Shown: positions 1 to 11,510, counted from the first letter of the stretch. The stretch is 64,000 bases of DNA from Gryllotalpicola protaetiae (GCF_003627055.1 NZ_CP032624.1:3348001-3412000), one strand, 5' to 3'. The notes: generated by a model from the letters alone, not told the origin. Program-made: numbers and translations.

Positions 1-160
1 CGTGGACCTGACCGGTGGTGACCAGCGTCTCGACCGCGACGCGGGCGTTCGGGTCGACGGCGAGCAGCGCGTCGAGGATCGCGTCGGAGATCTGGTCGCA
101 GATCTTGTCGGGGTGGCCCTCGGTCACGGACTCCGAGGTGAAAAGGCGCAAAGCGGACAT
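1..160 (-). CDS. metK: S-adenosylmethionine synthetase, N-terminus (cut by window edge)
   Basis: Makes S-adenosylmethionine from methionine and ATP in the cytosol. Only the first 53 residues are inside the window. They carry the family N-terminus [20 protein letters not shown], with the ATP-binding HPDK at residues 16-19, and run open off the left edge. The ATG at 158-160 has an AGGGAG Shine-Dalgarno about 5 nt upstream, so the start is well supported. It follows coaBC on the same strand after 56 nt and is the last visible gene of the pyr-gmk-rpoZ-coaBC cluster. This gene order is common in actinobacteria. The rest of the protein cannot be checked here. Confidence 0.95.
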   Translation of the reverse strand, partial: MSALRLFTSESVTEGHPDKICDQISDAILDALLAVDPNARVAVETLVTTGQVH

Positions 161-216
161 GAGTCTCCCTAGTTTCGGGGCCGTATGCGTCTGGTTCGCG
201 TCAGGCGGTTGATTCT

Positions 217-1530
217 CTACGGGACGCGGGACAGCGTCGCGTCGAGAATACGATCGGCCACCGACAACTTCGTTCCCGAGGCCTCCATCACGATATCGCC
301 CGCCCTGTTCAACACGATGACGTCGTTGTCATCTGTTGCGAATCCGTGGTTCCAGCCCACGTTGTTGACGACCAGGAAGTCGCAGCCCTTTCGCGCGATC
401 TTCGACCGGCCCAGCTCGAGCAGCGTCGCAGGGTCCTTCTCGGTCTCGGCGGCGAAGCCGATGACCAGCTGCCCTTCGGGGCGCGCGGCCGACAGCTCGG
501 CGAGGATGTCGGGGTTCACGACGAACTCGACCGTGAGCCGGTCGCCCGTGTGCTCCTTCTTGATCTTCCCCTGCTGCACCTGCGCAGGCCGGTAGTCGGC
601 CACGGCGGCCGCCATGATGACGACGTCGGCATCGCCCGCGGCATCCGTCACGGCCTTCTCGAGCTCGAGCGTGGTGCTGACGGATTCCACAGCGATCCCG
701 TCCGGCACCGCATCGGTCCCGACGTTCGCCGCGATCAGCGTGACGACGGCGCCGCGAGCAGCGGCGGCAGCGGCGATCGCCATGCCCTGCTTCCCGCTCG
801 AGCGGTTGCCCATGAAGCGCACCGGGTCGAATGGCTCGCGCGTGCCGCCCGCGGTCACGACGACGCGCAGGCCGTCGAGGTCGAGTCGGGTGCCGGCGCT
901 CGCGCTGTCGACACGGGCGCGGCGCGAACGGGCGGCGGATGCCGGGGCGGCGCTTCCTTGCGTCGCGGGCGCTTGGCCGAGGACGTGCGTGAGCGCTGCC
1001 CGTGCGATGTCGTCGGGCTCCTCCATCCGGCCGGGGCCGGAGTCGCTGCCGGTGAGCTGACCGGAGGCAGGCCCGACCACGACGACTCCGCGCTCGCGCA
1101 GCGTGCGCACATTCGCCTGCGTCGCGGGCGCCTGCCACATTCCGGTGTGCATCGCGGGGGCGATCACGACGGGGGCCTTCGAGGCGAGCACGGTGTTGGT
1201 GAGCAGGTCGTCGGCGATTCCGTGCGCGAGCTTCGCGATGGTATTCGCGGTCGCAGGGGCGATGACGATCAGGTCGGCTTTCTGGCCGAGGGCCACGTGG
1301 CGCACCTCGTCGACGCCGTCGTATAGGTCGGCGGTGACCGGGTTGCGGCTGACCGCCTCCCACGTCGGCGTGCCGACGAATCTCAGCGCCGCCTCGGTCG
1401 GCACCACGTGCACGTCGTGGCCCGCGAGCACGAAGCCGCGCACCAGCGAGACGGTCTTGTATGCGGCGATGCCGCCGGTCACCCCGACGACGATGGTCAG
1501 ACGGGGCGCCTCGGCGGCATCGGAGGTCAC
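217..1530 (-). CDS. coaBC: Bifunctional phosphopantothenoylcysteine decarboxylase / phosphopantothenate-cysteine ligase
   Basis: Catalyses two steps of coenzyme A synthesis: ligation of cysteine to 4'-phosphopantothenate, then decarboxylation to 4'-phosphopantetheine. 437 aa, a normal length. The N-terminal flavoprotein (CoaC) half shows VTGGIAAYK (residues 17-25), a conserved His near residue 75 and PAMHTGMW, the actinobacterial form of the PxMNxxMW motif. An Ala/Ser/Arg-rich linker near residues 185-215 leads to the CoaB half, with [20 protein letters not shown] and the KIKKEH motif. The start is a GTG at 1528-1530 without a clear Shine-Dalgarno. The gene lies 18 nt after rpoZ, so cotranscription is likely. 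Confidence 0.95.
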   Translation of the reverse strand: MTSDAAEAPRLTIVVGVTGGIAAYKTVSLVRGFVLAGHDVHVVPTEAALRFVGTPTWEAVSRNPVTADLYDGVDEVRHVALGQKADLIVIAPATANTIAKLAHGIADDLLTNTVLASKAPVVIAPAMHTGMWQAPATQANVRTLRERGVVVVGPASGQLTGSDSGPGRMEEPDDIARAALTHVLGQAPATQGSAAPASAARSRRARVDSASAGTRLDLDGLRVVVTAGGTREPFDPVRFMGNRSSGKQGMAIAAAAAARGAVVTLIAANVGTDAVPDGIAVESVSTTLELEKAVTDAAGDADVVIMAAAVADYRPAQVQQGKIKKEHTGDRLTVEFVVNPDILAELSAARPEGQLVIGFAAETEKDPATLLELGRSKIARKGCDFLVVNNVGWNHGFATDDNDVIVLNRAGDIVMEASGTKLSVADRILDATLSRVP

Positions 1531-1548
1531 GTGCGCGGCGTTCGAGGA

Positions 1549-1812
1549 CTAGGCCTGCTCGGCGATCGGCTTCACGACGAGCTTGTCCTCGTTGATCTCG
1601 TGAAGGGCGACCGACAGCGGCTTGTCGTCGACGGACGAGTCGACCAGCGGGCCGACGTTGTCGAACAGGCTGCCCTCGTGCAGGTCGGCGTAGTAGTCGT
1701 TGATCTGGCGAGCGCGCTTGCTCGCGAAGATGACCAGCGCGTACTTCGACTCGACCTTGCTCAGCAGCTCGTCGATCGGCGGGTCGATGATGCCCTTCTG
1801 GGACGTCGCCAT
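1549..1812 (-). CDS. rpoZ: DNA-directed RNA polymerase omega subunit
   Basis: Small subunit that helps beta' fold and assemble into core RNA polymerase. 87 aa. It has the typical actinobacterial opening with [20 protein letters not shown] and the family core [16 protein letters not shown], where the conserved xRARQIN segment contacts beta'. The C-terminal part ([15 protein letters not shown]) is also typical. ATG start. It sits between gmk (53 nt upstream) and coaBC (18 nt downstream), the usual gmk-rpoZ-coaBC order. Nothing unusual. Confidence 0.96.
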   Translation of the reverse strand: MATSQKGIIDPPIDELLSKVESKYALVIFASKRARQINDYYADLHEGSLFDNVGPLVDSSVDDKPLSVALHEINEDKLVVKPIAEQA

Positions 1813-1865
1813 GGGGTGCTCCTAACGGGTCTGTGTCGACCAGGGATTGGTCGGGGGTGCCGCGG

Positions 1866-2816
1866 TCAGTCGCGCGTTTGCGCGCGAATCGGCACAGACA
1901 TCAAGTCTACGACTTCGCGCGCGGCCTCCGGCACGGTGGTGTTGACGACGGTGCGGTCGAACTCGTCTTCAGAGGCGAGCTCGACCTTGGCGGTCTCGAG
2001 CCTGCGCCGCTGCTCTTCGGGAGTCTCGGTGCCGCGTCCGACGAGACGGCGCACGAGCTCGTCCCAGGTGGGCGGTGCGAGGAACACGAGCAGCGCAGCC
2101 GGATCGTTGGCCCGCACCTGGCGGGCGCCCTGCAGGTCGATCTCGAGCAGCACGTTGCGGCCGGCCGCGAGCGCACCGTCGACGGGCCCGCGGGGTGTTC
2201 CGTAGCGGCTCAGGTTGTGAACCGTCGCCCACTCGAGGAACTCGCCGGCCGCGATCATGCGGTCGAACTCGGCGTCGTCGACGAAGTAGTAGTGCACGCC
2301 GTCGACCTCGCCGGGTCGCGGCTTCCGCGTCGTTGCAGAGACCGAGAACATCACCTCCGGGTAGTTCTCGCGGATGTAGGACGACACGCTGCCCTTGCCG
2401 ACCGCCGTGGGCCCGGCGAGCACGACGAGACGGCCGGCCCCGTGCCCGCGCGCAGACAGCCGCGCCCGCTCGCGCAGGAACTCGCGCAGCCGCTCGCGCT
2501 GGTGCCGGCCGAGGCCGCCGACGCGTTTCACCTGCGAGATCTCGAGCCGATCGAGCGTCGCCTTCATCTTCGTCACGCCGATCGCGGGGATCGCGAGCAG
2601 GAAGTCCGTGACCCGCAGCGTGCCCGCCGGCCCGTTGGGGTCGCGCGCGCCCTCGTCGAGGACGGATTCCGCGCTGCGCTTGCCTGAGGCGATCTGAGCC
2701 TTGAGGTCGGCACGGGCGCGCCGCGCGGCGACGGCTGCGCGGGATGCCGCGGCGCGGTCGACGTCGGGTGGCGTGGGACGCGCGGCCCCGCGCGTGCCCT
2801 CGGCCGACTCGCTCAC
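1866..2816 (-). CDS. gmk: Guanylate kinase with N-terminal mIHF DNA-binding domain
   Basis: Converts GMP and ATP to GDP and ADP. With the GTG start at 2814-2816 the protein is 316 aa, far longer than a stand-alone Gmk (about 190-210). Residues 25-115 match actinobacterial integration host factor: [11 protein letters not shown]-like basic helix, then [22 protein letters not shown] and the [14 protein letters not shown]-like helix-two-turn-helix end. Residues 128-316 are Gmk, with P-loop GPTAVGKG (135-142), [14 protein letters not shown] and the [11 protein letters not shown] strand. A TTG at 2829-2831, overlapping the pyrF stop by 8 nt, is an alternative start adding five residues. I know this fusion from Microbacteriaceae relatives. 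No separate mihF is visible here. Whether the joined protein still bends DNA is unknown. Confidence 0.93.
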   Translation of the reverse strand: MSESAEGTRGAARPTPPDVDRAAASRAAVAARRARADLKAQIASGKRSAESVLDEGARDPNGPAGTLRVTDFLLAIPAIGVTKMKATLDRLEISQVKRVGGLGRHQRERLREFLRERARLSARGHGAGRLVVLAGPTAVGKGSVSSYIRENYPEVMFSVSATTRKPRPGEVDGVHYYFVDDAEFDRMIAAGEFLEWATVHNLSRYGTPRGPVDGALAAGRNVLLEIDLQGARQVRANDPAALLVFLAPPTWDELVRRLVGRGTETPEEQRRRLETAKVELASEDEFDRTVVNTTVPEAAREVVDLMSVPIRAQTRD

Positions 2817-2823
2817 CTCGAGC

Positions 2824-3738
2824 TCAGACAAGGGCGGCTCGCAACTCGGCGGCGCGGGCGTCGATCGCAGTCGCGAGGCCGCGTGGGCCCGCCTGCAGCA
2901 GGCTGCGGGATTCCGAGACGAGCGTGTACGGCGCGAGCGACCCGAACAGCCTCCGCACGTCGGTCCCCAGAGCCCCCTGGTGCCCGAAGCCCGGCGCGAG
3001 CACGGGCAGAGCGGGCGAGTGCGCCGTGTGCACGTCGACCCCGAGCGCGGCGAAGTCGATGGTGGCACCGATGACGACGCCGATCGAGCCGACCGGCCCT
3101 TCTCCGACGCGACCCGCATTGAATGCGCTCACATCATCGATGATGGCACGAGAGACGGTCGGGATGGCAAGGGATGCCTGATCAGAGCCGGAACTCGTCG
3201 TGTTCGCCTGCTGCACGCGTGCGCTCTGCAGCCGCGCGGCCTCGGGGTTCGAGGTCGCGGCCAGCACGAACATCCCCTTGCCGTTCGCCGTCGCGTACTC
3301 CATCGCGGAGGCGAGGGAGCCGACGCCCTGGAACGGGTTGATCGTGACGGCGTCCGCTTCGAGCGGCGCGCCGGGGGTGAGCCACGCCTCGGCGTAGCCC
3401 GCGAGCGAGGTGTCGATGTCGCCGCGCTTCGCATCGGCGATGGTGATGAGGCCGGCCGAGCGCGCCGCGGCCAGTACCTCTTCCAGTGCGGCATACCCGG
3501 CAGAGCCGAAACGCTCGAAGAACGCCACCTGCGGCTTCACGATGCCGGCGCGGCCGGCCGCGGCATCCACCGCCTTCAGCCCGAATTCGCGCACGCCGGC
3601 CGCCGAGGACGGCAGGCCCCACTCGTCGAGCAGGAAGTCGTGCGGGTCGATGCCGACGCACAGCGGCCCGAAGGCCTCGAGGGCCGACTGCAGCACTCCC
3701 CCGAAGCCGAACCCCAGTCCGAACCCGGTGTCGCTCAT
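2824..3738 (-). CDS. pyrF: Orotidine 5'-phosphate decarboxylase, actinobacterial (type 2) form
   Basis: Final step of UMP synthesis, OMP to UMP plus CO2. 304 aa, in the long class found in actinobacteria and myxobacteria. The catalytic motif DAKRGDI lies at residues 102-108 (Lys104 is the expected catalytic base). LCVGIDPH near residue 26 and the phosphate-binding PGFGHQGA stretch near residue 240 also fit. The ATG start overlaps the carB stop by 4 nt (ATGA), so translation is probably coupled. The 3' end meets or overlaps the gmk start, depending on which gmk start is used. Confidence 0.95.
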   Translation of the reverse strand: MSDTGFGLGFGFGGVLQSALEAFGPLCVGIDPHDFLLDEWGLPSSAAGVREFGLKAVDAAAGRAGIVKPQVAFFERFGSAGYAALEEVLAAARSAGLITIADAKRGDIDTSLAGYAEAWLTPGAPLEADAVTINPFQGVGSLASAMEYATANGKGMFVLAATSNPEAARLQSARVQQANTTSSGSDQASLAIPTVSRAIIDDVSAFNAGRVGEGPVGSIGVVIGATIDFAALGVDVHTAHSPALPVLAPGFGHQGALGTDVRRLFGSLAPYTLVSESRSLLQAGPRGLATAIDARAAELRAALV

Positions 3739-6700
3739 GCGAGGCTCCCCTCGAGCCTGGCGTCGCGCTCGCGCTGGTAGTCCTGCAGGCTCTTCACCTC
3801 GAACCCGGCGCGCACCGCCTCGATCGAGGCGACGGCGGCCGACAGCTCGCTGATCGTGGTGAACAGCGGCTTGTCGGCGGCGACCGCGGCGGCACGGATC
3901 TCGTAGCCGTCGTGCCGGGTCGAGCCGCCGGTCGGGGTGTTCACGACCATGTCGACCTCGCCGCGGTTCAGCATGTCGACGACCGACTCGCCGGCGAGCT
4001 CGCTCTCCGAGAACTTCCGCACGGTCTCGCTCGCGATGCCGTTGCGGGCGAGCACCTCACCGGTGCCTTCCGTGGCGACCACGCGGTAGCCGAGCTCGGT
4101 GAGCCGGAGGATCGGCAGGATGATGTTGCGCTTGTCGCGGTCCGCCACCGAGACGAAGACGGTGCCGGAGGACGGGATGCCACCGTATGCCGCCGCTTGG
4201 CTCTTCGCGAACGCGCGCGGGAAGTCGCGGTCGATGCCCATGACCTCGCCGGTCGAGCGCATCTCGGGCCCGAGCAGCGAGTCGACGACCTGTCCCGCCT
4301 TGTTGCGGAAGCGCTTGAACGGCAGCACGGCCTCCTTCACGGCGACGGGCGCGTCGAGCGGCACCGCCGACCCGTCGGCGGCGGGCAGCAGGCCCTCCGC
4401 GATGAGCTCGGCGATGGTCGCGCCCGCCATCACGCGGCTGGCGGCCTTCGCGAGCGGAATCCCCAGCGCCTTGCTCACGAACGGCACGGTGCGGCTGGCG
4501 CGCGGGTTCGCCTCGAGCACGTAGAGCACGCCCGCGCTGATCGCGAACTGCACGTTGAGCAGCCCGCGCACCCCGATTCCTTCGGCGATCTTGCCGGTGG
4601 CGTCGATCACCTTCGCGATGTCGGAGCGGCCGAGGGTCACGGGCGGCAGGGTGCAGCTCGAGTCGCCGGAGTGCACGCCGGCCTCTTCGATGTGCTCCAT
4701 GACGCCGCCGATGTAGAGCCGCTCGCCGTCGTAGAGCGCGTCGACGTCGATCTCGGTCGCGTCGTCGAGGAAGCGGTCGACGAGCAGCGGATGGCCGGGG
4801 CCGACGATGCCCTGCCCCTCGATGCGGTCGAAGTAGTCGACCAGCTGGTCCTCGCCGAACACGATCTCCATGCCGCGGCCGCCGAGCACGTAGCTCGGGC
4901 GCACGAGCACCGGGTAACCGATCTCGCCGGCGACCTGCTTGGCGCCGTCGAGCTCGTAGGCGATGCCGTTGCGCGGCGCGAGGAGCCCCGCGTCTTCGAG
5001 GATGCCGGCGAACAGCCCGCGCTCCTCGGCGAGGTCGATCGCCTCGGGGCTCGTGCCGAGGATCGTGACCCCCGCCTCCTTGAGGCCGGTCGCGAGACCG
5101 AGCGCGGTCTGGCCGCCGAGCTGGACGACGACGCCGACGAGCTCACCGGACTTCGACTCGGCGTGGATCACCTCGAGGACGTCCTCGAGCGTCAGCGGCT
5201 CGAAGTACAGGCGGTCCGAGGTGTCGTAGTCGGTCGACACGGTCTCCGGGTTGCAGTTGATCATGATCGTCTCGAAGCCGGCGTCGTGCAGCGCGAACGA
5301 GGCGTGCACGCACGAGTAGTCGAATTCGACGCCCTGGCCGATGCGGTTCGGGCCGGATCCGAGGATGACGACCTTGCGCTTGCTCGACGGCTCGACCTCG
5401 GTCTCGAGGTCGTAGCTCGAGTAGTGGTACGGGGTGAGCGCCGGGAACTCGCCCGCGCAGGTGTCGACCGTCTTGTAGACGGGGCGTACGCCGAGGATGT
5501 GGCGCACCTCGCGCACGTCGGCCTCGCGGAAGCCGCGCAGCTGCCCGATCTGCGCGTCGGAGAAGCCGTGCTCCTTCGCCCACACCATCGTCGCGGTGTC
5601 GAGGGTCGGCGCGCTGCGCACATCCTCGGCGACCTCGTTGATCAGCGCGATCTGGTCGAGGAACCACGGGTCGATCTTGGTCGCGTCGAACGCCTGCTCG
5701 ACCGTCGCGCCCTTGCGCAGCGCCTGCTGCACGAGCACGATGCGGCCGTCGGTCGGGGTCGCGGCGAGCTCGAGCAGTTCGTCGACCGTGCGCTCCTCCT
5801 CGTCCCAGTGGAACGACGAGCCGCGCTTCTCGAGGCTGCGCAGCGCCTTCTGCAGCGCGGTCGAGAAGTTGCGGCCGATCGCCATCGCCTCCCCGACCGA
5901 CTTCATGGTCGTGGTGAGCGTCGGGTCCGCCGCAGGGAACTTCTCGAACGCGAAGCGCGGCACCTTGACGACGATGTAGTCGAGCGTCGGCTCGAAGCTC
6001 GCCGGGGTGACGCGGGTGATGTCGTTGGGGATCTCGTCGAGTCGGTAGCCGATCGCGAGCTTGGCGGCGATCTTCGCGATGGGGAATCCGGTCGCCTTCG
6101 ATGCCAGTGCGGAAGACCGCGAGACGCGCGGGTTCATCTCGATCACGATGACCCGGCCGTTCGCCGGGTCGATCGCGAACTGGATGTTGCAGCCGCCGGT
6201 GTCGACGCCGACGCGGCGGATGATCTCGATGCCGATGTTGCGAAGGTTCTGGAACTCGCGGTCGGTCAGCGTGAGCGCCGGCGCGACGGTGATCGAGTCG
6301 CCTGTGTGCACGCCGACGGGGTCGACGTTCTCGATCGAGCAGACGACGACGGTGTTGTCGGCCGTGTCGCGCATGAGCTCGAGCTCGTACTCCTTCCACC
6401 CGAGGATCGACTCCTCGAGCAGCACCTCGTGCGTGGGCGAGTCGTGCAGGCCCGCGCCGCCGATGCGACGCAGGTCCTCTTCGTTGTAGGCGAAGCCGGA
6501 GCCCAGGCCGCCCATCGTGAACGAGGGGCGCACGACGAGCGGGTAGCCGAGCTTCTCGGCGCCGGCCAGCAGGTCGTCCACGGTGTGGCAGATGACGGAT
6601 GCCGCGACGTCGGCCCCCGCTTCGAGAACGAGCTCCTTGAAGACCTGCCGGTCCTCACCCTTGCGGATCGCGTCGACCTTGGCGCCGATCAGCTCGACGC

Positions 6701-7034
6701 CGTACTTCTCGAGGATGCCCTGCTCGTGCAGTGCCATCGCGGCATTGAGCGCGGTCTGCCCGCCGAGGGTCGGCAGGATCGCGTCCGGCTTCTCCTTCTG
6801 GATGATCGTCTCGATCACCTCGGGCGTGATGGGCTCGACGTAGGTCGCGTCGGCGAAGTCGGGATCGGTCATGATCGTCGCGGGGTTCGAGTTGACGAGG
6901 ATGACGCGCACCCCCTCTGCCCGCAGCACGCGGCACGCCTGGGTGCCCGAGTAGTCGAACTCGACCGCCTGGCCGATGACGATCGGCCCTGAGCCGATGA
7001 CGAGGACGCTGTTGATGTCGGGGCGCTTGGGCAT
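3735..7034 (-). CDS. carB: Carbamoyl-phosphate synthase large subunit
   Basis: Builds carbamoyl phosphate from bicarbonate, ATP and the ammonia delivered by CarA, for pyrimidine and arginine synthesis. 1099 aa, full length. It shows the duplicated ATP-grasp architecture: [18 protein letters not shown] in the first half and [19 protein letters not shown] in the second. The C-terminal allosteric MGS-like domain starts near residue 960 ([11 protein letters not shown]), with [17 protein letters not shown] near the end. The ATG start is 3 nt after the carA stop. The gene overlaps pyrF by 4 nt at its 3' end. Confidence 0.97.
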   Translation of the reverse strand: MPKRPDINSVLVIGSGPIVIGQAVEFDYSGTQACRVLRAEGVRVILVNSNPATIMTDPDFADATYVEPITPEVIETIIQKEKPDAILPTLGGQTALNAAMALHEQGILEKYGVELIGAKVDAIRKGEDRQVFKELVLEAGADVAASVICHTVDDLLAGAEKLGYPLVVRPSFTMGGLGSGFAYNEEDLRRIGGAGLHDSPTHEVLLEESILGWKEYELELMRDTADNTVVVCSIENVDPVGVHTGDSITVAPALTLTDREFQNLRNIGIEIIRRVGVDTGGCNIQFAIDPANGRVIVIEMNPRVSRSSALASKATGFPIAKIAAKLAIGYRLDEIPNDITRVTPASFEPTLDYIVVKVPRFAFEKFPAADPTLTTTMKSVGEAMAIGRNFSTALQKALRSLEKRGSSFHWDEEERTVDELLELAATPTDGRIVLVQQALRKGATVEQAFDATKIDPWFLDQIALINEVAEDVRSAPTLDTATMVWAKEHGFSDAQIGQLRGFREADVREVRHILGVRPVYKTVDTCAGEFPALTPYHYSSYDLETEVEPSSKRKVVILGSGPNRIGQGVEFDYSCVHASFALHDAGFETIMINCNPETVSTDYDTSDRLYFEPLTLEDVLEVIHAESKSGELVGVVVQLGGQTALGLATGLKEAGVTILGTSPEAIDLAEERGLFAGILEDAGLLAPRNGIAYELDGAKQVAGEIGYPVLVRPSYVLGGRGMEIVFGEDQLVDYFDRIEGQGIVGPGHPLLVDRFLDDATEIDVDALYDGERLYIGGVMEHIEEAGVHSGDSSCTLPPVTLGRSDIAKVIDATGKIAEGIGVRGLLNVQFAISAGVLYVLEANPRASRTVPFVSKALGIPLAKAASRVMAGATIAELIAEGLLPAADGSAVPLDAPVAVKEAVLPFKRFRNKAGQVVDSLLGPEMRSTGEVMGIDRDFPRAFAKSQAAAYGGIPSSGTVFVSVADRDKRNIILPILRLTELGYRVVATEGTGEVLARNGIASETVRKFSESELAGESVVDMLNRGEVDMVVNTPTGGSTRHDGYEIRAAAVAADKPLFTTISELSAAVASIEAVRAGFEVKSLQDYQRERDARLEGSLA

Positions 7035-7037
7035 GTC

Positions 7038-8186
7038 TTACTCGGCGTCCTTCTTGGTCTGGTCGAGCACGAGCTCGCGGAAGCGGTCGAAGAGGTAGTT
7101 GGCGTCGTGCGGGCCGGCCGCCGCCTCAGGGTGGTACTGCACCGAGAACGCCGGGATGTCGAGGGCGTTGAGGCCCTCGACCACGTCGTCGTTGAGATCG
7201 ACGTGGCTCACCTCGACGCGGCCGTAGCCGTTCGGCGAGTCGAACGGCTCATCGTTCGACGGCGCCTTCACTGCGAAGCCGTGGTTGTGCGCCGTGATCT
7301 CGACGCGGCCGGTGGACTTGTCGACGACCGGCTGGTTGATGCCGCGGTGGCCGAACGGCAGCTTGTACGTGTCGAGGCCGAGCGCGCGGCCGAGCAGCTG
7401 GTTGCCGAAGCAGATGCCGAAGAACGGCAGGCCTGCGTCCAGCACCCCGCGCAGCACCTGCACTTGGCCTTCTGAGGCGGACGGGTCGCCGGGGCCGTTC
7501 GAGTAGAAGGCCGCAACCGGCTCGATGGCGAGGATCTGCTCGAGGGTCGAGTCCTGCGGAAGGACGTGCACCTCGAAGCCGCGGTTCGCGAGGTTCACGA
7601 TCGTCGACTGCTTGACGCCGAGGTCGAGCACCGCGAGGTTGCCGATCTTCTCGCCCACGGCCGGGGTCACGGTGTTCTCGGTGACCGACACCTGCGCCGA
7701 CAGGTTGAGGCCTGCCATCTCGTCGCCGGCGCGCACCAGCTCGAGCTGCTCGTACTGCGACAGCGTCGCGTCGCCGCCCGAGAAGATCCCGGCGCGCATG
7801 GCGCCGAGGTCGCGGATGTGCCTGGTCACCGCGCGCGTGTCGATGCCTGAGATGCCCACGATGTCGGTCGAGACGAGCTCGTCGTCGAGGCTGCGGATGC
7901 TTCGGAAGTTCGAGACAACGCGGCTAGGGTCCCGCACCACGTAGCCGGCGACCCAGATGCGCCGCGACTCCATGTCCTCGTCGTTCATGCCGGTGTTGCC
8001 GATGTGCGGCGCCGTCTGGATGACGATCTGGCCCGCGTACGACGGGTCGGTCAGGGTCTCCTGGTAGCCGGTCATGCCCGTCGCGAAGACGAGCTCGCCG
8101 AGCGTGCGGCCCTCCGCGCCGTAGGCGCGGCCCTCGTAGCGGGTCCCGTCCTCAAGTACCAGGACGGCGGGGGAAGGAACAGGCAC
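7038..8186 (-). CDS. carA: Carbamoyl-phosphate synthase small (glutaminase) subunit
   Basis: Hydrolyses glutamine and channels ammonia to CarB. 382 aa. The class I glutamine amidotransferase domain in the C-terminal half has the nucleophile in [12 protein letters not shown] and the His/Glu pair in [12 protein letters not shown]. The N-terminal CPSase-sm domain carries ALVLEDGT-like and [18 protein letters not shown] segments. The start is a GTG at 8184-8186, one nucleotide after the stop of the PH-like membrane gene. It clearly belongs to the pyr operon. Confidence 0.96.
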   Translation of the reverse strand: MPVPSPAVLVLEDGTRYEGRAYGAEGRTLGELVFATGMTGYQETLTDPSYAGQIVIQTAPHIGNTGMNDEDMESRRIWVAGYVVRDPSRVVSNFRSIRSLDDELVSTDIVGISGIDTRAVTRHIRDLGAMRAGIFSGGDATLSQYEQLELVRAGDEMAGLNLSAQVSVTENTVTPAVGEKIGNLAVLDLGVKQSTIVNLANRGFEVHVLPQDSTLEQILAIEPVAAFYSNGPGDPSASEGQVQVLRGVLDAGLPFFGICFGNQLLGRALGLDTYKLPFGHRGINQPVVDKSTGRVEITAHNHGFAVKAPSNDEPFDSPNGYGRVEVSHVDLNDDVVEGLNALDIPAFSVQYHPEAAAGPHDANYLFDRFRELVLDQTKKDAE

Positions 8187-8187
8187 G

Positions 8188-8715
8188 TCAGACCTCGCTT
8201 TCTGCGTTGGCGCTGGTTGCAGGGTGTGCTGAAACAGCGATGGATTCGATGGCGTCGAACAGCGCGCCCGTCTTCTCGGGCTCGGTGACGCGGAAGTAGC
8301 TGTCGACGAGCGTGTCGCCGAGGTTCCAGGACAGGGCGAGCAGCCCGTCCTTCTCGACCACCTTGTCGATCGCGACGGTCGCAGGGTGCACGGCGATGAC
8401 GGCGGATGCCGGTACCCAGACGTCCTCCGTGCCGGTGACGGTCAGCACGAGGCCGGCGTCATACACGGCGACGGCGCCGTGCGCGCGGAATCCGAGCCCT
8501 GCGATCGCAAGCCGCTCGAGGGGCTTCTCGTGCGTTGTCGTCGCGACATAGAACGTCGTGGTCGCAGCGATCGGCTGCCCGAGCCCCGTCGGCACGTCGT
8601 GCGACGGGGTGAGGTGCGCCGCCCGGCGCACCATCGCACGCCAGCCCTGCCACATCCCGAACAGGACCAGCAGCAGAACGAGGGCGACGATGATCGTCGA
8701 GGCCCACTCAGGCAT
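8188..8715 (-). CDS. PH-like-domain membrane protein of the pyr operon (Rv1382-type)
   Basis: 175 aa. One N-terminal membrane segment lies at about residues 7-24 ([19 protein letters not shown]). A soluble beta-rich domain follows, with [32 protein letters not shown], similar to the PH-like proteins encoded between pyrC and carA in many actinobacteria (position of M. tuberculosis Rv1382). The ATG at 8713-8715 overlaps pyrC by 8 nt and is preceded by GGAGGTGGCGA inside the pyrC end. The open frame continues upstream, but that part lies over pyrC. No enzymatic motif is visible. A membrane role linked to pyrimidine synthesis is inferred only from conserved position. Confidence 0.85.
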   Translation of the reverse strand: MPEWASTIIVALVLLLVLFGMWQGWRAMVRRAAHLTPSHDVPTGLGQPIAATTTFYVATTTHEKPLERLAIAGLGFRAHGAVAVYDAGLVLTVTGTEDVWVPASAVIAVHPATVAIDKVVEKDGLLALSWNLGDTLVDSYFRVTEPEKTGALFDAIESIAVSAHPATSANAESEV

Positions 8716-10018
8716 TCGCCACCTCCGCACTGTCGAGCACGGCCCCGTCGGCGACGGTGCGCCGGCCGTTGTGGAAGGTGTGCAGCACCCGCCCCGGCAG
8801 CTCGAGCCCCAGATACGGCGAGTTGACGCCCTTGCCGGCGAGGTCGGCCGTCGAGAACGAGCGCGACGCCTCGGGGTCGTAGAGCGTGACATTGGCGGCC
8901 GCGCCGACGGCGAGCCCGTCGGAGTACCCCGCGAGCGCGCCGATCTCGGCGGGCTTCGCACTCATGACGCGGGCGACGTCTGCCCAGTCGAGGCGGCCGT
9001 CGGCGACGAGCGCCGCATGAACGACCGAGAGAGCCGACTCGAGCCCGACCATGCCGTTCGCCGCGGCATCCCACTCGGTGTCCTTCGCCTCGACGGGGTG
9101 CGGGGCGTGGTCGGTGGCGACGATGTCGATGGTGCCGTCGACGAGCGCCGCGCGCAGCGCCTCCACGTCGTCGCGGGTCCGCAGCGGCGGGTTCACCTTG
9201 TAGCGGGCGTCGTAGCCGCGCACCAGGTCCTCCGTGAGCAGCAGGTGGTGCGGGGTGACCTCGGCGGTCACGTCGATGCCGCGCGACTTCGCCCAGCGGA
9301 TCACCTCGACAGAGCCCGCCGTCGAGACGTGGCAGACATGCAGGCGGCTGCCGACGTGCTCGGCGAGCAGCACATCGCGGGCGATGACGGATTCCTCGGC
9401 CACCGCCGGCCAGCCCGCCAGCCCCAGCTCGCCCGAGAGCGCGCCCTCGTTCATCTGGGCACCCTGTGTCAGGCGCGGTTCCTGCGCGTGCTGGGCGATG
9501 ACGCCGCCGAACGCCTTCACGTACTCGAGTGCGCGACGCATCAGCAACGGGTCTGCGACGCAGAATCCGTCGTCGCTGAACACGCGCACCCGCGCGCGGC
9601 TGCGGGCCATGGCGCCGAGCTCCGCGAGCCGCTCGCCCTTGAGGCCGACGGTGACCGCGCCGATGGGCCGCACCGTCGCGAAGCCGGCGGCCTCGCCGAG
9701 CGACAGCACCTGCTCGACGACGCCCGCGGTGTCGGAGACGGGCGAGGTGTTCGCCATCGCGAACACGGCCGTGTAGCCGCCGGCCGCCGCCGCACGGGTT
9801 CCCGTGAGCACCGTCTCGGACTGCTCGTAGCCCGGCTCGCGCAGGTGCGTGTGCAGGTCGACCAGGCCCGGCAGGGCGATCAGGCCGTCGGCGTCGATCA
9901 CCTCGGCATCCGTCGCGCTGACGTTCGTGCCCGACTCGACGATGACACCGTCCTCGATGAGCAGGTCGGCGCGCTCGCCGCCGGGCAGCGTGGCGCCTTC
10001 GATCAGATACGAGCTCAT
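8708..10018 (-). CDS. pyrC: Dihydroorotase
   Basis: Cyclises N-carbamoyl-aspartate to dihydroorotate. 436 aa, type I dihydroorotase length. The metal-binding [10 protein letters not shown] lies near residue 52. ATDHAPHP supplies the catalytic Asp, and [10 protein letters not shown] is typical. The ATG at 10016-10018 overlaps the pyrB stop by 4 nt. The frame stays open much further upstream, but that part is a shadow of pyrB. The order pyrB-pyrC-membrane protein-carA is the standard actinobacterial one. Confidence 0.96.
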   Translation of the reverse strand: MSSYLIEGATLPGGERADLLIEDGVIVESGTNVSATDAEVIDADGLIALPGLVDLHTHLREPGYEQSETVLTGTRAAAAGGYTAVFAMANTSPVSDTAGVVEQVLSLGEAAGFATVRPIGAVTVGLKGERLAELGAMARSRARVRVFSDDGFCVADPLLMRRALEYVKAFGGVIAQHAQEPRLTQGAQMNEGALSGELGLAGWPAVAEESVIARDVLLAEHVGSRLHVCHVSTAGSVEVIRWAKSRGIDVTAEVTPHHLLLTEDLVRGYDARYKVNPPLRTRDDVEALRAALVDGTIDIVATDHAPHPVEAKDTEWDAAANGMVGLESALSVVHAALVADGRLDWADVARVMSAKPAEIGALAGYSDGLAVGAAANVTLYDPEASRSFSTADLAGKGVNSPYLGLELPGRVLHTFHNGRRTVADGAVLDSAEVANA

Positions 10019-10962
10019 GATTCCTCTCCGGCCAGAAGCAGATACAGCGCCGCCATGCGAACCGATACCCCGTTGGCGACCTGCTCGCGCACGGTCGAGC
10101 GGGGCGAGTCGGCGGCGGCCGCCGAGATCTCGAGCCCGCGGTTCATCGGGCCGGGATGCATGACGATGGTGTCGCCCGCGAGGCGCGCGAGGCGCTCGTC
10201 GTCGAGACCCCAGGTGCGCGAGTACTCGCGCTCGTTCGGGAAGAACGCGGCATGCATCCGCTCGCCCTGGATGCGCAGCATCATGAGCACGTCGGGCACA
10301 CCGTCGTCGATCGCCTCGTCGAGGTCGTAGCCGACCGCGACCGGCCAGCCCGAGACGTCGACGGGCACAAGGGTCGGCGGCGCGACCAGGGTGACCTCCG
10401 CGCCGAGAGTGTCGAGCAGCCACACGTTGGAGCGCGCGACGCGGGAGTGCAGGATGTCGCCGACGATCGTCACCGCGACGCCGTCGAGCGCCTTGCCGCG
10501 GCTCGCCTCGCCGTGCAGTCGGCGGCGCATCGTGAAGGCGTCGAGCAGCGCCTGGGTCGGATGCTCGTGCATGCCGTCGCCCGCATTGATGACGCCCGCG
10601 TCGATCCACCCGCTGGTCGCCAGGGTGAACGGCGCGCCGGAGGACTGGTGGCGGATCACGACGCCGTCGGCGCCCATCGCCTGCAGGGTCTGCGCGGTGT
10701 CCTTGAGGCTCTCGCCCTTGGAGACGCTCGAGCCCTTCGCGCTGAAGTTGATGACGTCGGCCGAGAGGCGCTTCGCCGCGGCCTCGAAGCTGATCCGGGT
10801 GCGGGTCGAATCCTCGAAGAACAGGTTGACGACGGTCTTGCCGCGCAGTGTCGGCAGCTTCTTGACCTCGCGGTTCTGCACCTCGGCCATGTCCTCGGCA
10901 ATGTCGAGGAGGCGGATCGCGGATTCCCGCGAGAGATCCTTGGTGGAGAGCAGGTGCCTCAT
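10015..10962 (-). CDS. pyrB: Aspartate carbamoyltransferase catalytic subunit
   Basis: Condenses carbamoyl phosphate with aspartate. 315 aa. Carbamoyl-phosphate binding motif [19 protein letters not shown] near residue 50, [12 protein letters not shown] near residue 132 and [11 protein letters not shown] near the end identify it. No pyrI regulatory subunit is visible nearby, as expected for class B/C actinobacterial enzymes. The ATG start overlaps the pyrR stop by 4 nt, so PyrR-dependent control of the leader should pass to pyrB through coupled translation (inference). Confidence 0.97.
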   Translation of the reverse strand: MRHLLSTKDLSRESAIRLLDIAEDMAEVQNREVKKLPTLRGKTVVNLFFEDSTRTRISFEAAAKRLSADVINFSAKGSSVSKGESLKDTAQTLQAMGADGVVIRHQSSGAPFTLATSGWIDAGVINAGDGMHEHPTQALLDAFTMRRRLHGEASRGKALDGVAVTIVGDILHSRVARSNVWLLDTLGAEVTLVAPPTLVPVDVSGWPVAVGYDLDEAIDDGVPDVLMMLRIQGERMHAAFFPNEREYSRTWGLDDERLARLAGDTIVMHPGPMNRGLEISAAAADSPRSTVREQVANGVSVRMAALYLLLAGEES

Positions 10963-11510
10963 TCCGCGCTCTCCTCTCGCTTGCTCTCGATCGCGACGAA
11001 CTCGTCGCCGTCGTTCTCGACGAGGTGCACGTTGATCCGCTCGTCGTACGCCGACGGCAGGTTCTTGCCGACGAAATCGGCCCTGATCGGCAGCTCACGG
11101 TGCCCGCGGTCGACGAGGGCGGCCAAGCGCACGATGCGGGGGCGTCCCAGGTCATTCAGTGCGTCCAGCGCAGCCCTGATCGTGCGGCCCGAGAACAGCA
11201 CGTCGTCGACGAGCACCACGGTCGCGCCGTCGATCGAGGCAGGAACGCTCGTGCGCCCCGGCGTGCGGGTGCGGGTGTGGGCGAGATCGTCGCGGTACAT
11301 GGTCACGTCGAGGCTGCCGGCGAAGACCTCGCTGCCCGGCTCGATGCGGGCGATGTTCGCGGCGATGCGCTGCGCCAGCGCCACACCGCGGGTCGGGATG
11401 CCGAGGACGACGAGACCTTCCGTTCCCCGGTTCGACTCGAGGATCTCGTGAGAGATCCGCGTCAACGCACGGGCGATGTCAGCCTCACTCAGCACGATTC
11501 TCGTGCTCAT
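10959..11510 (-). CDS. pyrR: PyrR, pyr operon regulator / uracil phosphoribosyltransferase
   Basis: RNA-binding repressor of pyr genes that senses UMP/UTP and has weak uracil phosphoribosyltransferase activity. 183 aa. The PRPP-binding motif is [18 protein letters not shown] near residues 99-116. The N-terminal dimer region [11 protein letters not shown] and the C-terminal [13 protein letters not shown] are typical. The ATG at 11508-11510 lies 11 nt downstream of a purine-rich Shine-Dalgarno that is itself part of a PyrR-binding-loop-like hairpin. It is the first gene of the pyr cluster. Confidence 0.96.
   Translation of the reverse strand: MSTRIVLSEADIARALTRISHEILESNRGTEGLVVLGIPTRGVALAQRIAANIARIEPGSEVFAGSLDVTMYRDDLAHTRTRTPGRTSVPASIDGATVVLVDDVLFSGRTIRAALDALNDLGRPRIVRLAALVDRGHRELPIRADFVGKNLPSAYDERINVHLVENDGDEFVAIESKREESAE

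Noticed and set aside
3486-6992. 1168-codon open frame on plus opposite carB
   Set aside because: Shadow of carB. The minus-strand product is a complete, motif-rich CarB, and the plus product is Arg/Asp/Val-rich with no domain.
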